From: Natranaerovirga hydrolytica
GTDB lineage: Bacteria > Bacillota > Clostridia > Lachnospirales > DSM-24629
Length of the DNA stretch: 64,000 nt
Direction of reading: 5' to 3'
Assembly (NCBI RefSeq): GCF_004339095.1
Contig: NZ_SMGQ01000011.1
Coordinates: 295,575-359,574 of the forward strand
Numbering within the stretch: the first letter of the stretch is position 1; every line of letters begins with the position of its first letter. Below, in pieces: positions 54,836 through 63,937 of this stretch. Made by a program: the position numbers and the translations under genes. The notes beneath the pieces are model-generated. The model did no database searches. It was not told where the DNA came from and was given only the letters and a program-made list of their open reading frames with translations.

Positions 54836-56768
54836 TCGGCTTATTATCCGTAGCCTTCAAAAGAACTTAAAGAGCTACTATTTATATGTGTTTGCGCTTA
54901 CCCTTAGTGCAGCCCTCTACTTTGCCTTTGTCACCTTACAATATGATCCTTCAATGGACGAAGTAACTGGATCCATTAGAGGCTTAGCTGCCATCAGGTC
55001 AGCATCTGTAGTTCTTATCATGATTGTATCCGTATTTCTTTTATATGCAAATAATTTATTTATCAAAAGACGCAGTAAGGAGATTAGTTTATTTCAATTG
55101 ATAGGTATGACTAAAAACCGTATTTTCAAGATCCTAAGTGCTGAAAACTTACTACTCTATTTTGGCTCACTATTAATTGGAACCTTTATTGGTTTTGCCA
55201 TTTCAAAATTAGTAGCCATGACCTTGTTTAAAATAATAGGCGTCGATGCAGTTGCTACTCTCTATTTTTCTGGCGAGGCCTTAATCCAGACATTGCTGGT
55301 ATTCAGTATTATCTATCTTTTGATCATGCTGATGAACTATCTATTTATTAAACATCAAAGCATCTTGTCGCTATTTCATCTGCAGAGTAAAAGTGAAAAT
55401 AGAGTGAAGAATATTTCGATGGTAGAAATCTTAATTGGAACTTTTGGAATCGTATTAATTGCTACTGGTTACTATGTATCGGCGAGGCTTTTTGATGGCG
55501 CTTTCGAGTCGATGAACAAACTATTCTCTGCCATGATATTTATTTTAGTATCAGTTATCATGGGGACTTATTTTTTCTACAAAGGTTCTGTAAGCTTTAT
55601 TGCCAACATGATTAGAAAAAATAAAGGCGGATATTTAAACATTAACCAAGTGATGTCACTATCCTCCATAATGTTCCGTATGAAATCAAGTGCGAAGCTG
55701 CTTACAATTATCACAACCGTATCAGCACTTGCAATCGGGCTGCTATCTTTAAGCTATATCGCCTACTATTCAGCGGAGAGACATGCTGAGAATACTGCAC
55801 CAACAGATTTTGCATTTGTCACAACAGAAGATGCCCAGGACTTCAGTGGGGTATTAAGGGAAAACGGTATTGCCTACAATGAAGAAAAAATTGATGTAAT
55901 TCAAATGGAAGTTGATATCAGTGAGATCATAGGTAGAGATGTAGAGAACTTACAGATTGACGGAGGCAAAATGAGAATACCAGTTATTAGTGAACGTCAT
56001 GTGGAAGGTGTTGATGTAAGTGAAGACGAGGCTGTATTCTCTGGATCTAATGATGCGATGCTGACACTGCTAAACTTGCAAGGGTCGGGAAGAATCACCC
56101 TTCACGGATTCACAACAGCCTTCAGCAAAGAATATTTAGGAGTATTAAAAGATAGTGTGCTACCTCTATATTTTACTGGCGGATTGCCTACAGTTATTGT
56201 GAATGAAGCTACATTTACAATGCTCTCTAATGATATGGACCCTGAGATTCAGCTAGACTCATCTATTTATATTGGTTTGACATTAGATGATAGAGAAACT
56301 GTGGAAGAAGCAGATAAACTTTTTAACAGTATGGCATTTAGTCAAGACTTCGGAAATGCCTCTCAATACTCAGTAGAGCGCCAGCAGAAAATGAATATGG
56401 GTTTTAGAATGTTCAGTGTCGGGTTCCTCGGCCTGGTCTTTTTGATCACATCAGGCTGTATCCTCTATTTTAAACAAGTAGAAGAAGGTGACGAAGAACA
56501 ACTAAATTACAAAATACTGCGGAAACTAGGTTTCACTCAAAAAGATCTTCTGCAAGGAATACTAGGTAAGCAACTATTCAACTTCGGTATTCCTCTTGTA
56601 GTGGGCCTTTTGCACAGCTATTTTGCCGTCAAATCAGGTTGGTTCTTTTTCGGCACTGAGGTATGGACACCGATGATTATTGTCATGGGATTGTATGCAG
56701 CACTGTACTCGGTTTTTTGCATTCTGTCTGTGGTTTATTATAAGAAAGTTATTAGAATGTCGCTGTGA
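54825..56768 (+). CDS. yxdM: peptide-antibiotic ABC transporter permease (BceB/YxdM type)
   Basis: 647-aa FtsX-like permease with ten or so membrane helices. A large extracellular domain between helices VII and VIII (roughly residues 310-525) is the hallmark of BceB-type permeases that bind cationic peptides or their lipid targets. Works with the ATPase and signals to the kinase of the same operon. The family is widespread in Firmicutes. Substrate cannot be predicted from sequence. Confidence 0.92.
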   Translation: MSINRLIIRSLQKNLKSYYLYVFALTLSAALYFAFVTLQYDPSMDEVTGSIRGLAAIRSASVVLIMIVSVFLLYANNLFIKRRSKEISLFQLIGMTKNRIFKILSAENLLLYFGSLLIGTFIGFAISKLVAMTLFKIIGVDAVATLYFSGEALIQTLLVFSIIYLLIMLMNYLFIKHQSILSLFHLQSKSENRVKNISMVEILIGTFGIVLIATGYYVSARLFDGAFESMNKLFSAMIFILVSVIMGTYFFYKGSVSFIANMIRKNKGGYLNINQVMSLSSIMFRMKSSAKLLTIITTVSALAIGLLSLSYIAYYSAERHAENTAPTDFAFVTTEDAQDFSGVLRENGIAYNEEKIDVIQMEVDISEIIGRDVENLQIDGGKMRIPVISERHVEGVDVSEDEAVFSGSNDAMLTLLNLQGSGRITLHGFTTAFSKEYLGVLKDSVLPLYFTGGLPTVIVNEATFTMLSNDMDPEIQLDSSIYIGLTLDDRETVEEADKLFNSMAFSQDFGNASQYSVERQQKMNMGFRMFSVGFLGLVFLITSGCILYFKQVEEGDEEQLNYKILRKLGFTQKDLLQGILGKQLFNFGIPLVVGLLHSYFAVKSGWFFFGTEVWTPMIIVMGLYAALYSVFCILSVVYYKKVIRMSL

Positions 56769-56803
56769 TAGGCAAACAATTAATTATTAGGAGGAGAATG
56801 GTT

Positions 56804-57166
56804 ATGAAAAAGATATTTTGTATTTTAGCTATATTAATGTTGGTAGGAAGTTTTATTTCTTGTGATATTCAAAGATTTGGAAAAGATAATGTATATATAG
56901 AAGTTATTGAACCTACAGACACTACTGAAGATAGGTTGAATAGTGGAGAAGTAATAACTAGATATATATACAAGCAAAAAGCATTTGATGAAGAAGGTAA
57001 ATCTGTAGATGTAGAATTCTCTGCAGGTAAAGAATTGCGAGAAGGAGCATATTTAATGCTCTATGTTAGGAATGAAAACGAAGTAACATCTTATGATGAA
57101 GTGAAGTGGGATGAAATTCCAAATGCTGCACAAGTAGAACTGGAAAATTATTATGGTGGAAATTAA
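56804..57166 (+). CDS. yxeA: YxeA-family (DUF1093) lipoprotein
   Basis: 120-aa lipoprotein with signal peptide and lipobox GSFISC (Cys near residue 20). It is followed by the YxeA/DUF1093 pattern YIYKQKAFDEEGKSVDVEFSAGKELREGAYLMLYV and VTSYDEVKWDEIP. Members of this family often close yxdJKLM-like operons. ATG 56804 lies 9 bases from AGGAGG; the ATG at 56798 is too close. The role is unknown, possibly a small envelope factor. Confidence 0.88.
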   Translation: MKKIFCILAILMLVGSFISCDIQRFGKDNVYIEVIEPTDTTEDRLNSGEVITRYIYKQKAFDEEGKSVDVEFSAGKELREGAYLMLYVRNENEVTSYDEVKWDEIPNAAQVELENYYGGN

Positions 57167-57224
57167 ATTTAAAAGAGAAGACTTTCTTCTGTGATAAAAT
57201 AGACCATGAAAAGGAGTTGATTTC

Positions 57225-57371
57225 ATGTGTGTGAAAAAAAGTAAAAAAATTAAGTGCTTTAGCATATGTGTTTCAATTATTATTATAGGGTTTTTGATGA
57301 CAGGAGCTTATAGAAGCGTCAGTCGCTTTTTACCACTTGGTATGGATAGAGGTGTCATCTTAATGTATTAA
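57225..57371 (+). CDS. small one-helix membrane peptide (48 aa)
   Basis: 48-residue peptide with basic start (MCVKKSKKIKCFSICV) and one hydrophobic helix (SIIIIGFLMTG). A strong AAAAGGAG lies 7-8 bases before the ATG. No homologue recognised. It follows yxeA by 58 bases and could be the last gene of that operon or the start of a truncated gene. Confidence 0.5.
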   Translation: MCVKKSKKIKCFSICVSIIIIGFLMTGAYRSVSRFLPLGMDRGVILMY

Positions 57372-57449
57372 GAGAAAAATTAAAAAAGATGTAACGTATT
57401 AATGTTTGCTATCGTTTATAATCAAGAAACTAAAAAATATACTTTTATA

Positions 57450-57640
57450 CACCAGGAGCCAGTTGTTTATTTGTATAATCTCTATAACACTCTTTATTTA
57501 ATAATATATGGCAAGTACTGACTAAAAGTTTGCGACATAAAGCAATGGTAGCTTTTTTTGAACCACGACGACCTTTGACATTTTGATAAAAATTATAAAG
57601 ATAAGTATTCTTTTGTTTTTTTATAGAATTTAATTGTCAA
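57450..57640 (-). mobile_element. IS110-family transposase C-terminal remnant
   Basis: The minus strand encodes KGRRGSKKATIALCRKLLVSTCHILLN and a Y residue block, the conserved C-terminal (Transposase_20-adjacent) segment of IS110/IS1111 transposases. No start or DEDD domain remains. A decayed insertion. Confidence 0.6.
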
Positions 57641-57728
57641 AAAAAATTCATTCTATTTTGTGCTGTAAGCCGCTAGGCGAGCAGCATGGCGTAAGTTAAT
57701 ATGAAAAATAAAGCAAAAAGGAGAATTA

Positions 57729-58121
57729 ATGATGAAAAGAAAGAGTTTAACAGTTCTAATTTTAGCAGTACTTTGTATACTGATGGTAGCATGTATCAAT
57801 CCAAATAAGAAAACTCAGTAGAAGGCAAATCTGAAACTCAAAATACAGATGTAAATCTAGAAGGTCAAGAATATATATGCAAAAGTTGATGGAATTGAAT
57901 TTTATTTATTATATAACAACAAGCCTGATACCAACGATTTATCGGAAAAATCAAAGAAAGTCCATGAAGAATTCTATGAAGAAATTAAGGACTTTAAAAG
58001 TTTAATTCATGTGTATACACCTGTGTCGGAAATGGAGAGAGTAAGTAAAAATAAACTTGAGTTTAAAACCAAAACTATAACATCTGTTATTTACTCCGTT
58101 CATTTAGTGTTTTATTTATAA
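57729..58121 (+). pseudogene. lipoprotein gene with two frameshifts
   Basis: Starts MMKRKSLTVLILAVLCILMVACINPNKK with a clear lipobox (MVAC). The frame is then lost near 57815 (TAG stop). It can be rejoined through NSVEGKSETQNTDVNLEGQE in another frame, and again after 57870 through AKVDGIEFYLLYNNKPDTNDLSEKSKKVHEEFYEEI to the stop at 58121. Function of the ancestor unknown. AAAAGGAG precedes the ATG. Confidence 0.65.
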
Positions 58122-58139
58122 TACTTATACCACAAAAAC

Positions 58140-58180
58140 CCCTTTAAACCTAGTGTTTTTAGGGGTTGAGCTTTCCTGTA
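58140..58180 (+). terminator. hairpin after the lipoprotein pseudogene
   Basis: AAAAACCCCT pairs with AGGGGTT around TTAAACCTAGTGTTTTT. Followed by GGACGGCGAGAAGGCGAACCGCGTTATAGG (58188-58218), which faintly resembles an attC right half. Confidence 0.5.
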
Positions 58181-58350
58181 AGGCTGAAGGACGGCGAGAA
58201 GGCGAACCGCGTTATAGGATATGGCAATGTCGTGGCTGTTCTTTGAGGTTTCTGTTTTAAGAGTACGTTTTAGGGCAGTAGTTAAGAAGAAATGAAATAT
58301 TCTGCATTTAGATGTAAAAACTATGCTTGGGTTAATAGTTAAAACTCATA

Positions 58351-58425
58351 TAACTAATAGAACTATTTCAGCCATTTCAACAAAAAACACCCCTCCAAGG
58401 GATGAGGTATAGTTATTGAGAGATT
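58351..58425. repeat. diverged short copy of the CTAATAG hairpin repeat
   Basis: ACTAATAGAACTATTTCAGC, then CTCCAAGGGATGAGGTATAG, matches the first approx. 70 bases of the repeat at 41898. The hairpin is preserved (TTTCAGCC..., CCCTCC/GGGATGAGG). Confidence 0.65.
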
Positions 58426-59037
58426 GTATACTAGTTGATATCAAATACACCAAAAAGGAGAATAACAATAATGTTGAGTGTTGTAGAAAAAATACGACTT
58501 TGTATTTTACTTAATATTGGTTTTCAAATTTGTGAATGTATATTCCTCAATGATTAAAGTGAATTATAAGGTGGTACTAATGGGAATAATCTTTATTCAT
58601 TTATTTAATTTATTGATATTCTTTGTTATATTTGTTATTTTTTATCTATAACAATGTAAGTCAAGAGTACCGGAATAGTAACTTTAAGGAACTCTTATCA
58701 AGAGGTTTATCCAATTGTTCTTTCTGATGAAATCTTGGATTTAATTGTAGGGTATATAGATTAGATGATAAGATAACGAACTTTAAAGAAAGCAAGACAT
58801 TTAATGAATGTAAAGATGGGATAAATTGATGGAAAAAATAATGAAAAAAATAAAACAAATTGTTGAAGTAGTCAAGAATGCTAAAAGATTGGCTGAAAAT
58901 TAGTGGAAGATTTTGTTATTTAAAAAATTTAAGATAGAGAAAATCTTAATGATGTAGGACACAGCACGTATTAGTTAGTGATTGCTAAAACATAAACGCA
59001 TTACAATAATTTAAATCTTAAAGAGGTGTATTATAGA

Positions 59038-59637
59038 ATGGATAAAACGTTGACGATAACAAAAGGAAATGTAAATGATTTAGAGGATGTGTATTTAAGT
59101 TTTTACAATCATTTTCCTGAAAACGAAAGAAAAAGCCTTAATCATTTAAGACAACTAATGGTTACAGGTCATTATAATTTATTATTACTGAATAAGAATG
59201 ATAACAAAAGAATCGGGTATGCATTCATATATGTTAGCGAAACACAAAAAACACTTTGGCTGGATTATATTGTTATTGAGACACCATACCAAGGTAAAGG
59301 ATTAGGAAGTGTTTTCTTTAACGAAATCATAAGATTTCTTGGCAAACAATATATAGCTATATTTATGGAGGTAGAAATACCTAATGGAAAAGATAAAGAG
59401 CAAGAACGACGTTTAAAATATTATAAAAGACTGGAAACCTCTTTTGTAGACATTGAGTATAAATTGCCAACATTAGATGGTGGATTTCCTATGTACCTGT
59501 TGTATAAGCCAATTAAGTTAGATAAGTTAACAAGAAATTGTATTATACAGACGATTAAAGAAGTTTATGAATTTATTCATTGGGATATTCAGAATAAAGA
59601 AGATACATACAATGAAGTCATTAGTACATTAAAATAA
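59038..59637 (+). CDS. GNAT-family N-acetyltransferase
   Basis: 199-aa acetyltransferase with LWLDYIVIETPYQGKGLGSVFFNEI (acetyl-CoA site Q-G-K-G-x-G) and a later YYKRLETSFVDIEYKLP strand. ATG 59038 follows AAAGAGGTG; the GTG at 59026 lies inside that site. The C-terminal tail is longer than the minimal GNAT core. Substrate unknown. Confidence 0.85.
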   Translation: MDKTLTITKGNVNDLEDVYLSFYNHFPENERKSLNHLRQLMVTGHYNLLLLNKNDNKRIGYAFIYVSETQKTLWLDYIVIETPYQGKGLGSVFFNEIIRFLGKQYIAIFMEVEIPNGKDKEQERRLKYYKRLETSFVDIEYKLPTLDGGFPMYLLYKPIKLDKLTRNCIIQTIKEVYEFIHWDIQNKEDTYNEVISTLK

Positions 59638-59859
59638 TGATGTATATAAGGTATTGGGTATATTTATAGACAGGAAGATTTTTAAGTGATAAATGAACGT
59701 GAGCGAACTATGTTTGAAAAAATTGATGAAAAAAAGAAGAAAATAAATAAAAAAAGACCTTTGTCGTCTAATACAGTTAAAAGCATATGGGAGAAACTTA
59801 TTTGAGGTTATTAACCATAAGGATACAATTTTGTATGTTGAAGATATAGTAAACAAGGA

Positions 59860-59940
59860 AGAGCAACATAACTTGCTGAAAAGATGTAGAGAAATTAGAT
59901 ATATAATTCATAACATTATATGATAAAATAGACTTAAATA
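59860..59940 (-). mobile_element. remnant of an IS91-type transposase N-terminus
   Basis: The minus strand reads KSILSYNVMNYISNFSTSFQQV, nearly the same as the first 25 residues of the intact transposase at 43287 (SKIKSILSYNAINYISKFSTSIQQV). The rest is missing. A fossil copy of the same element. Confidence 0.7.
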
Positions 59941-60032
59941 AATGAAAAAAAAAGTCACGATGGCCAACTATTTGTGGGCAAGGTGGGGGTGGCAGTTTGG
60001 CCCATATATGAGTATGGTACATTTGTCGCATA

Positions 60033-60293
60033 TTGGCGTTGATTAATCATAATGTTTATACTCTGCCAGATGGATATACCATAATGAGTTTTGCTGATAA
60101 TAGCTTTGATGTAGACTGGTATTATGATACGATATGGAAGGGATTCGATAACAAGCGCGAGCGCAACGAATTAGAACTGGAAAGCATGAAAAAAAGAGAA
60201 TTAAGAGAAGAAACAGGAGCCTTAGATTTTGACTTAGTACCAATTTGTGACTATTCAGTTGAACTAGAAGAGATGAAGACATTAGATTACAAA
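60033..60293 (+). pseudogene. Nudix hydrolase fragment
   Basis: Starts VYTLPDGYTIMSFADNSF and retains most of the Nudix helix (MKKRELREETGALDFDLVPICDYSV). It lacks the rest of the fold: the reading continues straight into attC-like DNA at about 60290, which encodes nonsense. Truncated at its 3' end. Confidence 0.65.
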
Positions 60294-60366
60294 ATATCTT
60301 CGTTCGCTTCGCCCACCTCTTTACCGGGTGCGGTTCAGAGGCGTCGGAGATACGAAATGTTCTCTG
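60291..60366 (+). other. attC-like remnant
   Basis: ATATCTTCGTTCGCTTCGCC ... CGGTTCAGAGGCGTCGGAGA, then TACGAAATGTTC. L''/L' (ATATCT.CG / CG.AGATA) pair well, but the R arms are degenerate. Sequence between resembles sites 4 and 10. Confidence 0.5.
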
Positions 60367-60420
60367 AAACCATACGCAAAGACCGTAGTGTCCTGCCACG
60401 GATTGAACAATTACTTGATT

Positions 60421-60899
60421 AGAGAAATGAAACAAAATGAAGTAGGTATTCTTAAAGATATGTTGTATGAAGCCATTTTTCAAACAGATGAAAAGAATCT
60501 TTTGCCTCGAGATGTTATTGAGCAGCCAGAATTAAGTATGTATATAAACAATTGGGGAAAACCTGATGATTTATGCTTAGTTGCAGAGGTAGATGGTAAA
60601 ATTGTTGGTGCAGTGTGGACAGGAATATTAGCTGGAGAAATCAAAGGGTTTGGAAACATAAATCATGAGACACCTGAATTTGCTATTTCTTTGTATAAGG
60701 AATACAGAAATCAAGGTATTGGAACGAATCTAATAAAACAGATGATACATAATTTAAAGACTCGTGGCTATAAGCAGAGCAATACCTAAACGGTTAGGAT
60801 TTAAAGAAGAAGGAATAATAAGGGAAGAAGAATGGCTATATGATCATTATGTCAGCCATATTGTCTATGGACTGTTAGATGTGGAATGGGAAAAATAAT
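60421..60899 (+). pseudogene. chimeric, frameshifted GNAT gene
   Basis: The first part (to about 60780) reads as the N-terminal three quarters of one GNAT (LCLVAEVDGKIVGAVWTGI, YKEYRNQGIGTNLIKQMI). After RGYKQ the frame changes and the sequence becomes the C-terminal end of a different, RimJ-like GNAT (AIPKRLGFKEEGIIREEEWLYDHYVSHIVYGLLDVEWEK, stop at 60899). A fusion of two acetyltransferase genes with a frameshift at the join. Confidence 0.65.
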
Positions 60900-60999
60900 T
60901 ATTGCAAACAGCCAAATATTACACAACAAGAATATTTTAGTATGGGATCATTTTACTATGAAAGAGATTTATTATTTTTGATGAGAGAGGTCAAAAGGT

Positions 61000-61890
61000 A
61001 TGTATGAAAAATTATTAAATATTAGTTATTATATCGGATTTATACCATTTTACTGGTTGTTTAATGCTACTCAACATAGAAAACGTAGGAAGAGTTATCA
61101 TTACTTACAAGTATTAGCTATAAATTTTCTCCTATTCTGTAGTTTTGTAATCTTTTTGATTTGTTTTAGCATACATACGTGTATAGTGTATTTTTATCGT
61201 GATCTTGCATTAACTATGCCAATGGAGCTTTCTTTCTACATCTTGAGTTGTTTATTATTTATATGTTTAATTATTTGGCTAGAAGGAATTAGCAGTGCAA
61301 TAATTGGGCGTTCTCCAAGAATATCATTATTTTCAAGTTTTACTAATTCAAGGTTTTCAACAGTGTTAACAGCATTTCATCATATTTTTGTTATATTGAT
61401 AATTATAGTAGCGGTTCACTCATCTTCTATAGCTCAAAAAGAGGTAGAAGAAGCAGAGATATTTTTATTATATGATGATATGGGGTATATACCAAGATGG
61501 GTATTTACTCTTGGGTTTTATTGTGATTCAATTATCGCTATTAATCGTTGGGGAGACAATAGTGTTGCCATTGTACCAATAAATAACAATACAATAAATT
61601 ATGCACTGGAGAATGGACGTTTTATATTTGTTTCATCTCATGGAGCAGAAGGGGATATAATACTTCAAGACAACATTTTTTATGGACCTGAAAATGTTGA
61701 TAGTGATAATATAAGTGCAAGTCTTCAGTATGTTTACTTGTCGGGATGTGATACAGGATTAAAACGACAAGAATGGGAGAATATACTGAGTCCCGCATAT
61801 GTTAAAACATTTGACCGTTTATCTACAACTTTTGAACATATTTATTGGTTGATTGTTGAGGGTCCTAGAGTTATTAATTCTTTGAATTAA
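61000..61890 (+). CDS. membrane-anchored caspase-like (CHAT-like) protein
   Basis: The N-terminal approx. 145 residues carry four membrane helices (YIGFIPFYWLF, VLAINFLLFCSFVIFLICFS, LSFYILSCLLFICLIIWL, HIFVILIIIVAV). The C-terminal half has FVSSHGAEGDI and, 40 residues on, YVYLSGCDTG, the His-Gly and Cys dyad layout of CHAT/caspase-fold proteases. Membrane-fused proteases of this fold act in bacterial defence and programmed death; here that is inference. ATG 61000 follows GAGAGGTCAAAAGGT. I do not recognise a close named family. Confidence 0.65.
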   Translation: MYEKLLNISYYIGFIPFYWLFNATQHRKRRKSYHYLQVLAINFLLFCSFVIFLICFSIHTCIVYFYRDLALTMPMELSFYILSCLLFICLIIWLEGISSAIIGRSPRISLFSSFTNSRFSTVLTAFHHIFVILIIIVAVHSSSIAQKEVEEAEIFLLYDDMGYIPRWVFTLGFYCDSIIAINRWGDNSVAIVPINNNTINYALENGRFIFVSSHGAEGDIILQDNIFYGPENVDSDNISASLQYVYLSGCDTGLKRQEWENILSPAYVKTFDRLSTTFEHIYWLIVEGPRVINSLN

Positions 61891-61920
61891 GTTATTATTT
61901 AAACATTATTCAGGAGGTCA

Positions 61921-62166
61921 TATGGTTATTGGATTAGTTAGGCATTTTAAAGTGAAATGTGATACTAAAATTTTTATGTCATCAAATGAATTTGAAGAAG
62001 GGGTAAGGCGTTATGATAATAGTGATATAATATATTAATCATCAGTCATGGTTTTCTTTTAAACACTATGCAAAAGGAACTTAAAAAAAGAGGATATAAT
62101 GAACAGCATATAAGAGGACCTAAAAATGGTGGAATATATTTGTATGAAAATAAATTTTTTAACTGA
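61921..62166 (+). pseudogene. histidine phosphatase with a large internal deletion
   Basis: MVIGLVRHFKVKCDTKIFMSSNEFEEG is the N-terminal RHG-type active-site segment of a phosphoglycerate-mutase-like phosphatase. After a frame break near 62035, ISHGFLLNTMQKELKKRGYNEQHIRGP continues as its C-terminus with the second active-site His. The middle approx. 100 residues are missing. AGGAGG precedes the ATG. Confidence 0.6.
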
Positions 62167-62187
62167 ATTGACTCATTTAAGGTTGTC

Positions 62188-62235
62188 AATGCACTCAAGT
62201 GCGCTTTGGCTAATTCGTTATTGAAGTAATAAAGC
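62188..62235 (+). other. attC-like left-half remnant
   Basis: GTCAATGCACTCAAGTGCGC, then TTTGGCTAATTCGTTATTGAAG, is a diverged copy of the left half of attC site 11 (45370-45420). Confidence 0.5.
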
Positions 62236-62246
62236 TGAATAAAAAT

Positions 62247-62585
62247 ATGTTGATTATGAGGGAGAGATATAAGTTGATAAATTTTTTTATGATAACTTTA
62301 GTTGCATTAATATTTATGACCATTGGATTGCTGATATGGAAAAAACAGAAAGTCAATTTAATACATGCTTATCATGTGAAAGGCGTAGAAGATATAAAAG
62401 GATATTGCTCTGCAATGGGTAAAGCAATTTTTATCCTTGGCATATTTTTGCTACTTAATGGAGTGATGGATGTTCTCTTTTTAATTCATAAAAGTATTAG
62501 AGTGGGAATATTAATCTTTGGTATGATTATTATTTTTGGTAGTATTTTTAAAATACAAAAGAAATACTCAGGCAGATATATATAA
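62247..62585 (+). CDS. small membrane protein, DUF3784-like
   Basis: About 104-112 aa with three membrane helices (INFFMITLVALIFMTIGLLIW, AIFILGIFLLLNGVMDVLFL, VGILIFGMIIIFGSIF) and a loop KKQKVNLIHAYHVKGVEDIKGYC resembling DUF3784 proteins. The likely initiator is TTG at 62274, with GGGAGAG upstream; an in-frame ATG lies further upstream. Function unknown. Confidence 0.55.
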   Translation: MLIMRERYKLINFFMITLVALIFMTIGLLIWKKQKVNLIHAYHVKGVEDIKGYCSAMGKAIFILGIFLLLNGVMDVLFLIHKSIRVGILIFGMIIIFGSIFKIQKKYSGRYI

Positions 62586-62868
62586 AACTTTAACACCATC
62601 TTAATTTATAATGTATCGAATATTTAATATAATGCTCAGTAATTGTTTTATTGTATCAATCTACAAGCTATACAAATAAGAACAATTAACACGATTATAA
62701 TACGGTGATACAAAACCTTGAAAAGAAAGACTTGAATGGTTTATTGATGTTATGAAAATAGAATAACCTAATAGGCATCCATAGATTTAAGGCGCCAACG
62801 TCCTGTTGGCCTTCTAAGGTAGGGTAATGCGAAACATTGTGTAAATTAACTATAAAAGAGGTGGAGAT
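62586..62868. other. spacer with a degenerate attC-like end
   Basis: No ORF. Around 62765-62843, AACCTAATAGGCATCC...GGTAATGCGAAACATTGTG has L''/L'-like arms (GGCATCC/GGTAATGC) and a decayed R' (ACATTGTG), plus an inner GCGCCAACG..GTTGGCC stem. Probably the worn end of a former cassette. Confidence 0.4.
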
Positions 62869-63509
62869 ATGAGTGAAAATAGTTTGATTGAGAGAATAGC
62901 AGATAAGAATGTTAATATATGTGCATTGGCTGAACTTGTTATTGAGGATGAAAATATGAGAGAAGAAGTTATCAATCTACTATTAACTAATGAAGACATA
63001 ATGGTTTATTATCATTGCTATTACATAATATCTAAGGCAAGTGAAGAAGAACCAAAGCTATTTTATAAATACTGGAATGATTTGCTTCACTTCTTAATCA
63101 TAAAAATTCTTATCACAGAGATATTGGATTAGCAATTCTAGCGAACTTAACAAAGGCAGATGAAAAAGATTTATTTTCTAATTTATATGAACAATATATT
63201 GAACATTTCAATGACACTAAATTTATGACAGCACAGTGCTTTGTGAAAAATTTAATAAAGATTATTAAATACAAAAATGAATATGTAGAAAGAGTTGTTG
63301 AATTATTATTAGAAGTAGACAACAGATGTCATTACTTAGAAAAACAAAAAGAATTATTAAAAAGCGATATTATTGAAGTTTTAGATGAAGCATATGAAAA
63401 AACAAAGTATAAGAGCATGATCAAGGAGTTTGTAATATCTCAATCTAATAGTATTAGCCCTAAAACTAAGAAAAAGGCAAAGGAATTTCTCAGGAAGCAT
63501 GGCGTATAG
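62869..63509 (+). pseudogene. HEAT-repeat-like protein with one frameshift
   Basis: The first frame gives SLIERIADKNVNICALAELVIEDENMREEV and continues to LLHF at about 63095. A one-base shift then leads to NHKNSYHRDIGLAILANLTKADEKDLF, and on to the stop at 63509 (KKAKEFLRKHGV). The alpha-helical repeats with DIGLAILANL are HEAT-like. AGAGGTGGAG precedes the ATG. Ancestral function unknown. Confidence 0.7.
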
Positions 63510-63526
63510 CTAAGTCAACTACACAT

Positions 63527-63590
63527 AACTAATAGAAAAGTATTAGTCGTTATCAACAAAACCCCTATCTTCACGATTGAAGCGATCGAT
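63527..63590. repeat. diverged short copy of the CTAATAG hairpin repeat
   Basis: ACTAATAGAAAAGTATTAGT, then CGTTATCAACAAAACCCC, matches the first part of the repeat at 41898. The AAGGGATGAGG arm is lost. Fourth member of this family in the window. Confidence 0.5.
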
Positions 63591-63645
63591 TAAGACACAT
63601 ATATATTCCATTGAGCACCAACCCTAACATCATTACGGGGATGTT

Positions 63646-63669
63646 AAAAAAGAGGAAGAATCCTCTTTT
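63646..63669. terminator. bidirectional terminator
   Basis: AAAAGAGGA / TCCTCTTTT with AGAA loop, lying at the 3' end of the minus-strand DUF2442 gene and after the HEAT-like pseudogene on the plus strand. Confidence 0.8.
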
Positions 63670-63925
63670 AAGTGTTTATAGGTATTTTATTTACTGGAAT
63701 ACTTTTTTTATATGCGAATTCAGGACATAAGTCTATTTCGTTAGCCCATTCAATTGTATCAAAAGATATTTTGACAGTTTTAAATAAAGAAACATCTTTT
63801 AATTGCTTATACAAACCTTTATCTAGATAGGGACTCATATCTAATACACGAGTTTCATTGTTTTCAAAAGTAAGAAGAAGTTTGTATGCGTCTAAAGGTT
63901 TAACATTAATAATACCTAAATACAT
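63668..63925 (-). CDS. DUF2442 domain protein
   Basis: 85-aa protein with the DUF2442 pattern VKPLDAYKLLLTFENNETRVLDMSPYLDKG ... FDTIEWANEIDLCPEFAY. These small proteins regularly sit beside DUF4160 proteins, as here; the pair is suspected to be toxin-antitoxin-like, without firm proof that I know of. The AGGAGG site overlaps the stop of the upstream gene, so the two are co-translated. Confidence 0.88.
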   Translation of the reverse strand: MYLGIINVKPLDAYKLLLTFENNETRVLDMSPYLDKGLYKQLKDVSLFKTVKISFDTIEWANEIDLCPEFAYKKSIPVNKIPINT

Positions 63926-63937
63926 TATAATGACCTC

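Larger units (their letters stand above)
58122..59037. other. gene-poor mosaic region
   Basis: Beyond the hairpin at 58140 it contains a diverged copy of the CTAATAG hairpin repeat (58351-58420) and a few very short ORFs: a 28-aa ORF at 58471, a 23-aa hydrophobic one at 58580 and a 24-aa one at 58829. None is convincing alone. It appears to be debris of earlier insertions. Confidence 0.5.

Noticed and set aside
58471-58900. Small genes at 58471 (28 aa), 58580 (23 aa) and 58829 (24 aa)
   Set aside because: Too short and without recognisable features; they lie in a region of debris, so they are mentioned only as part of the spacer.
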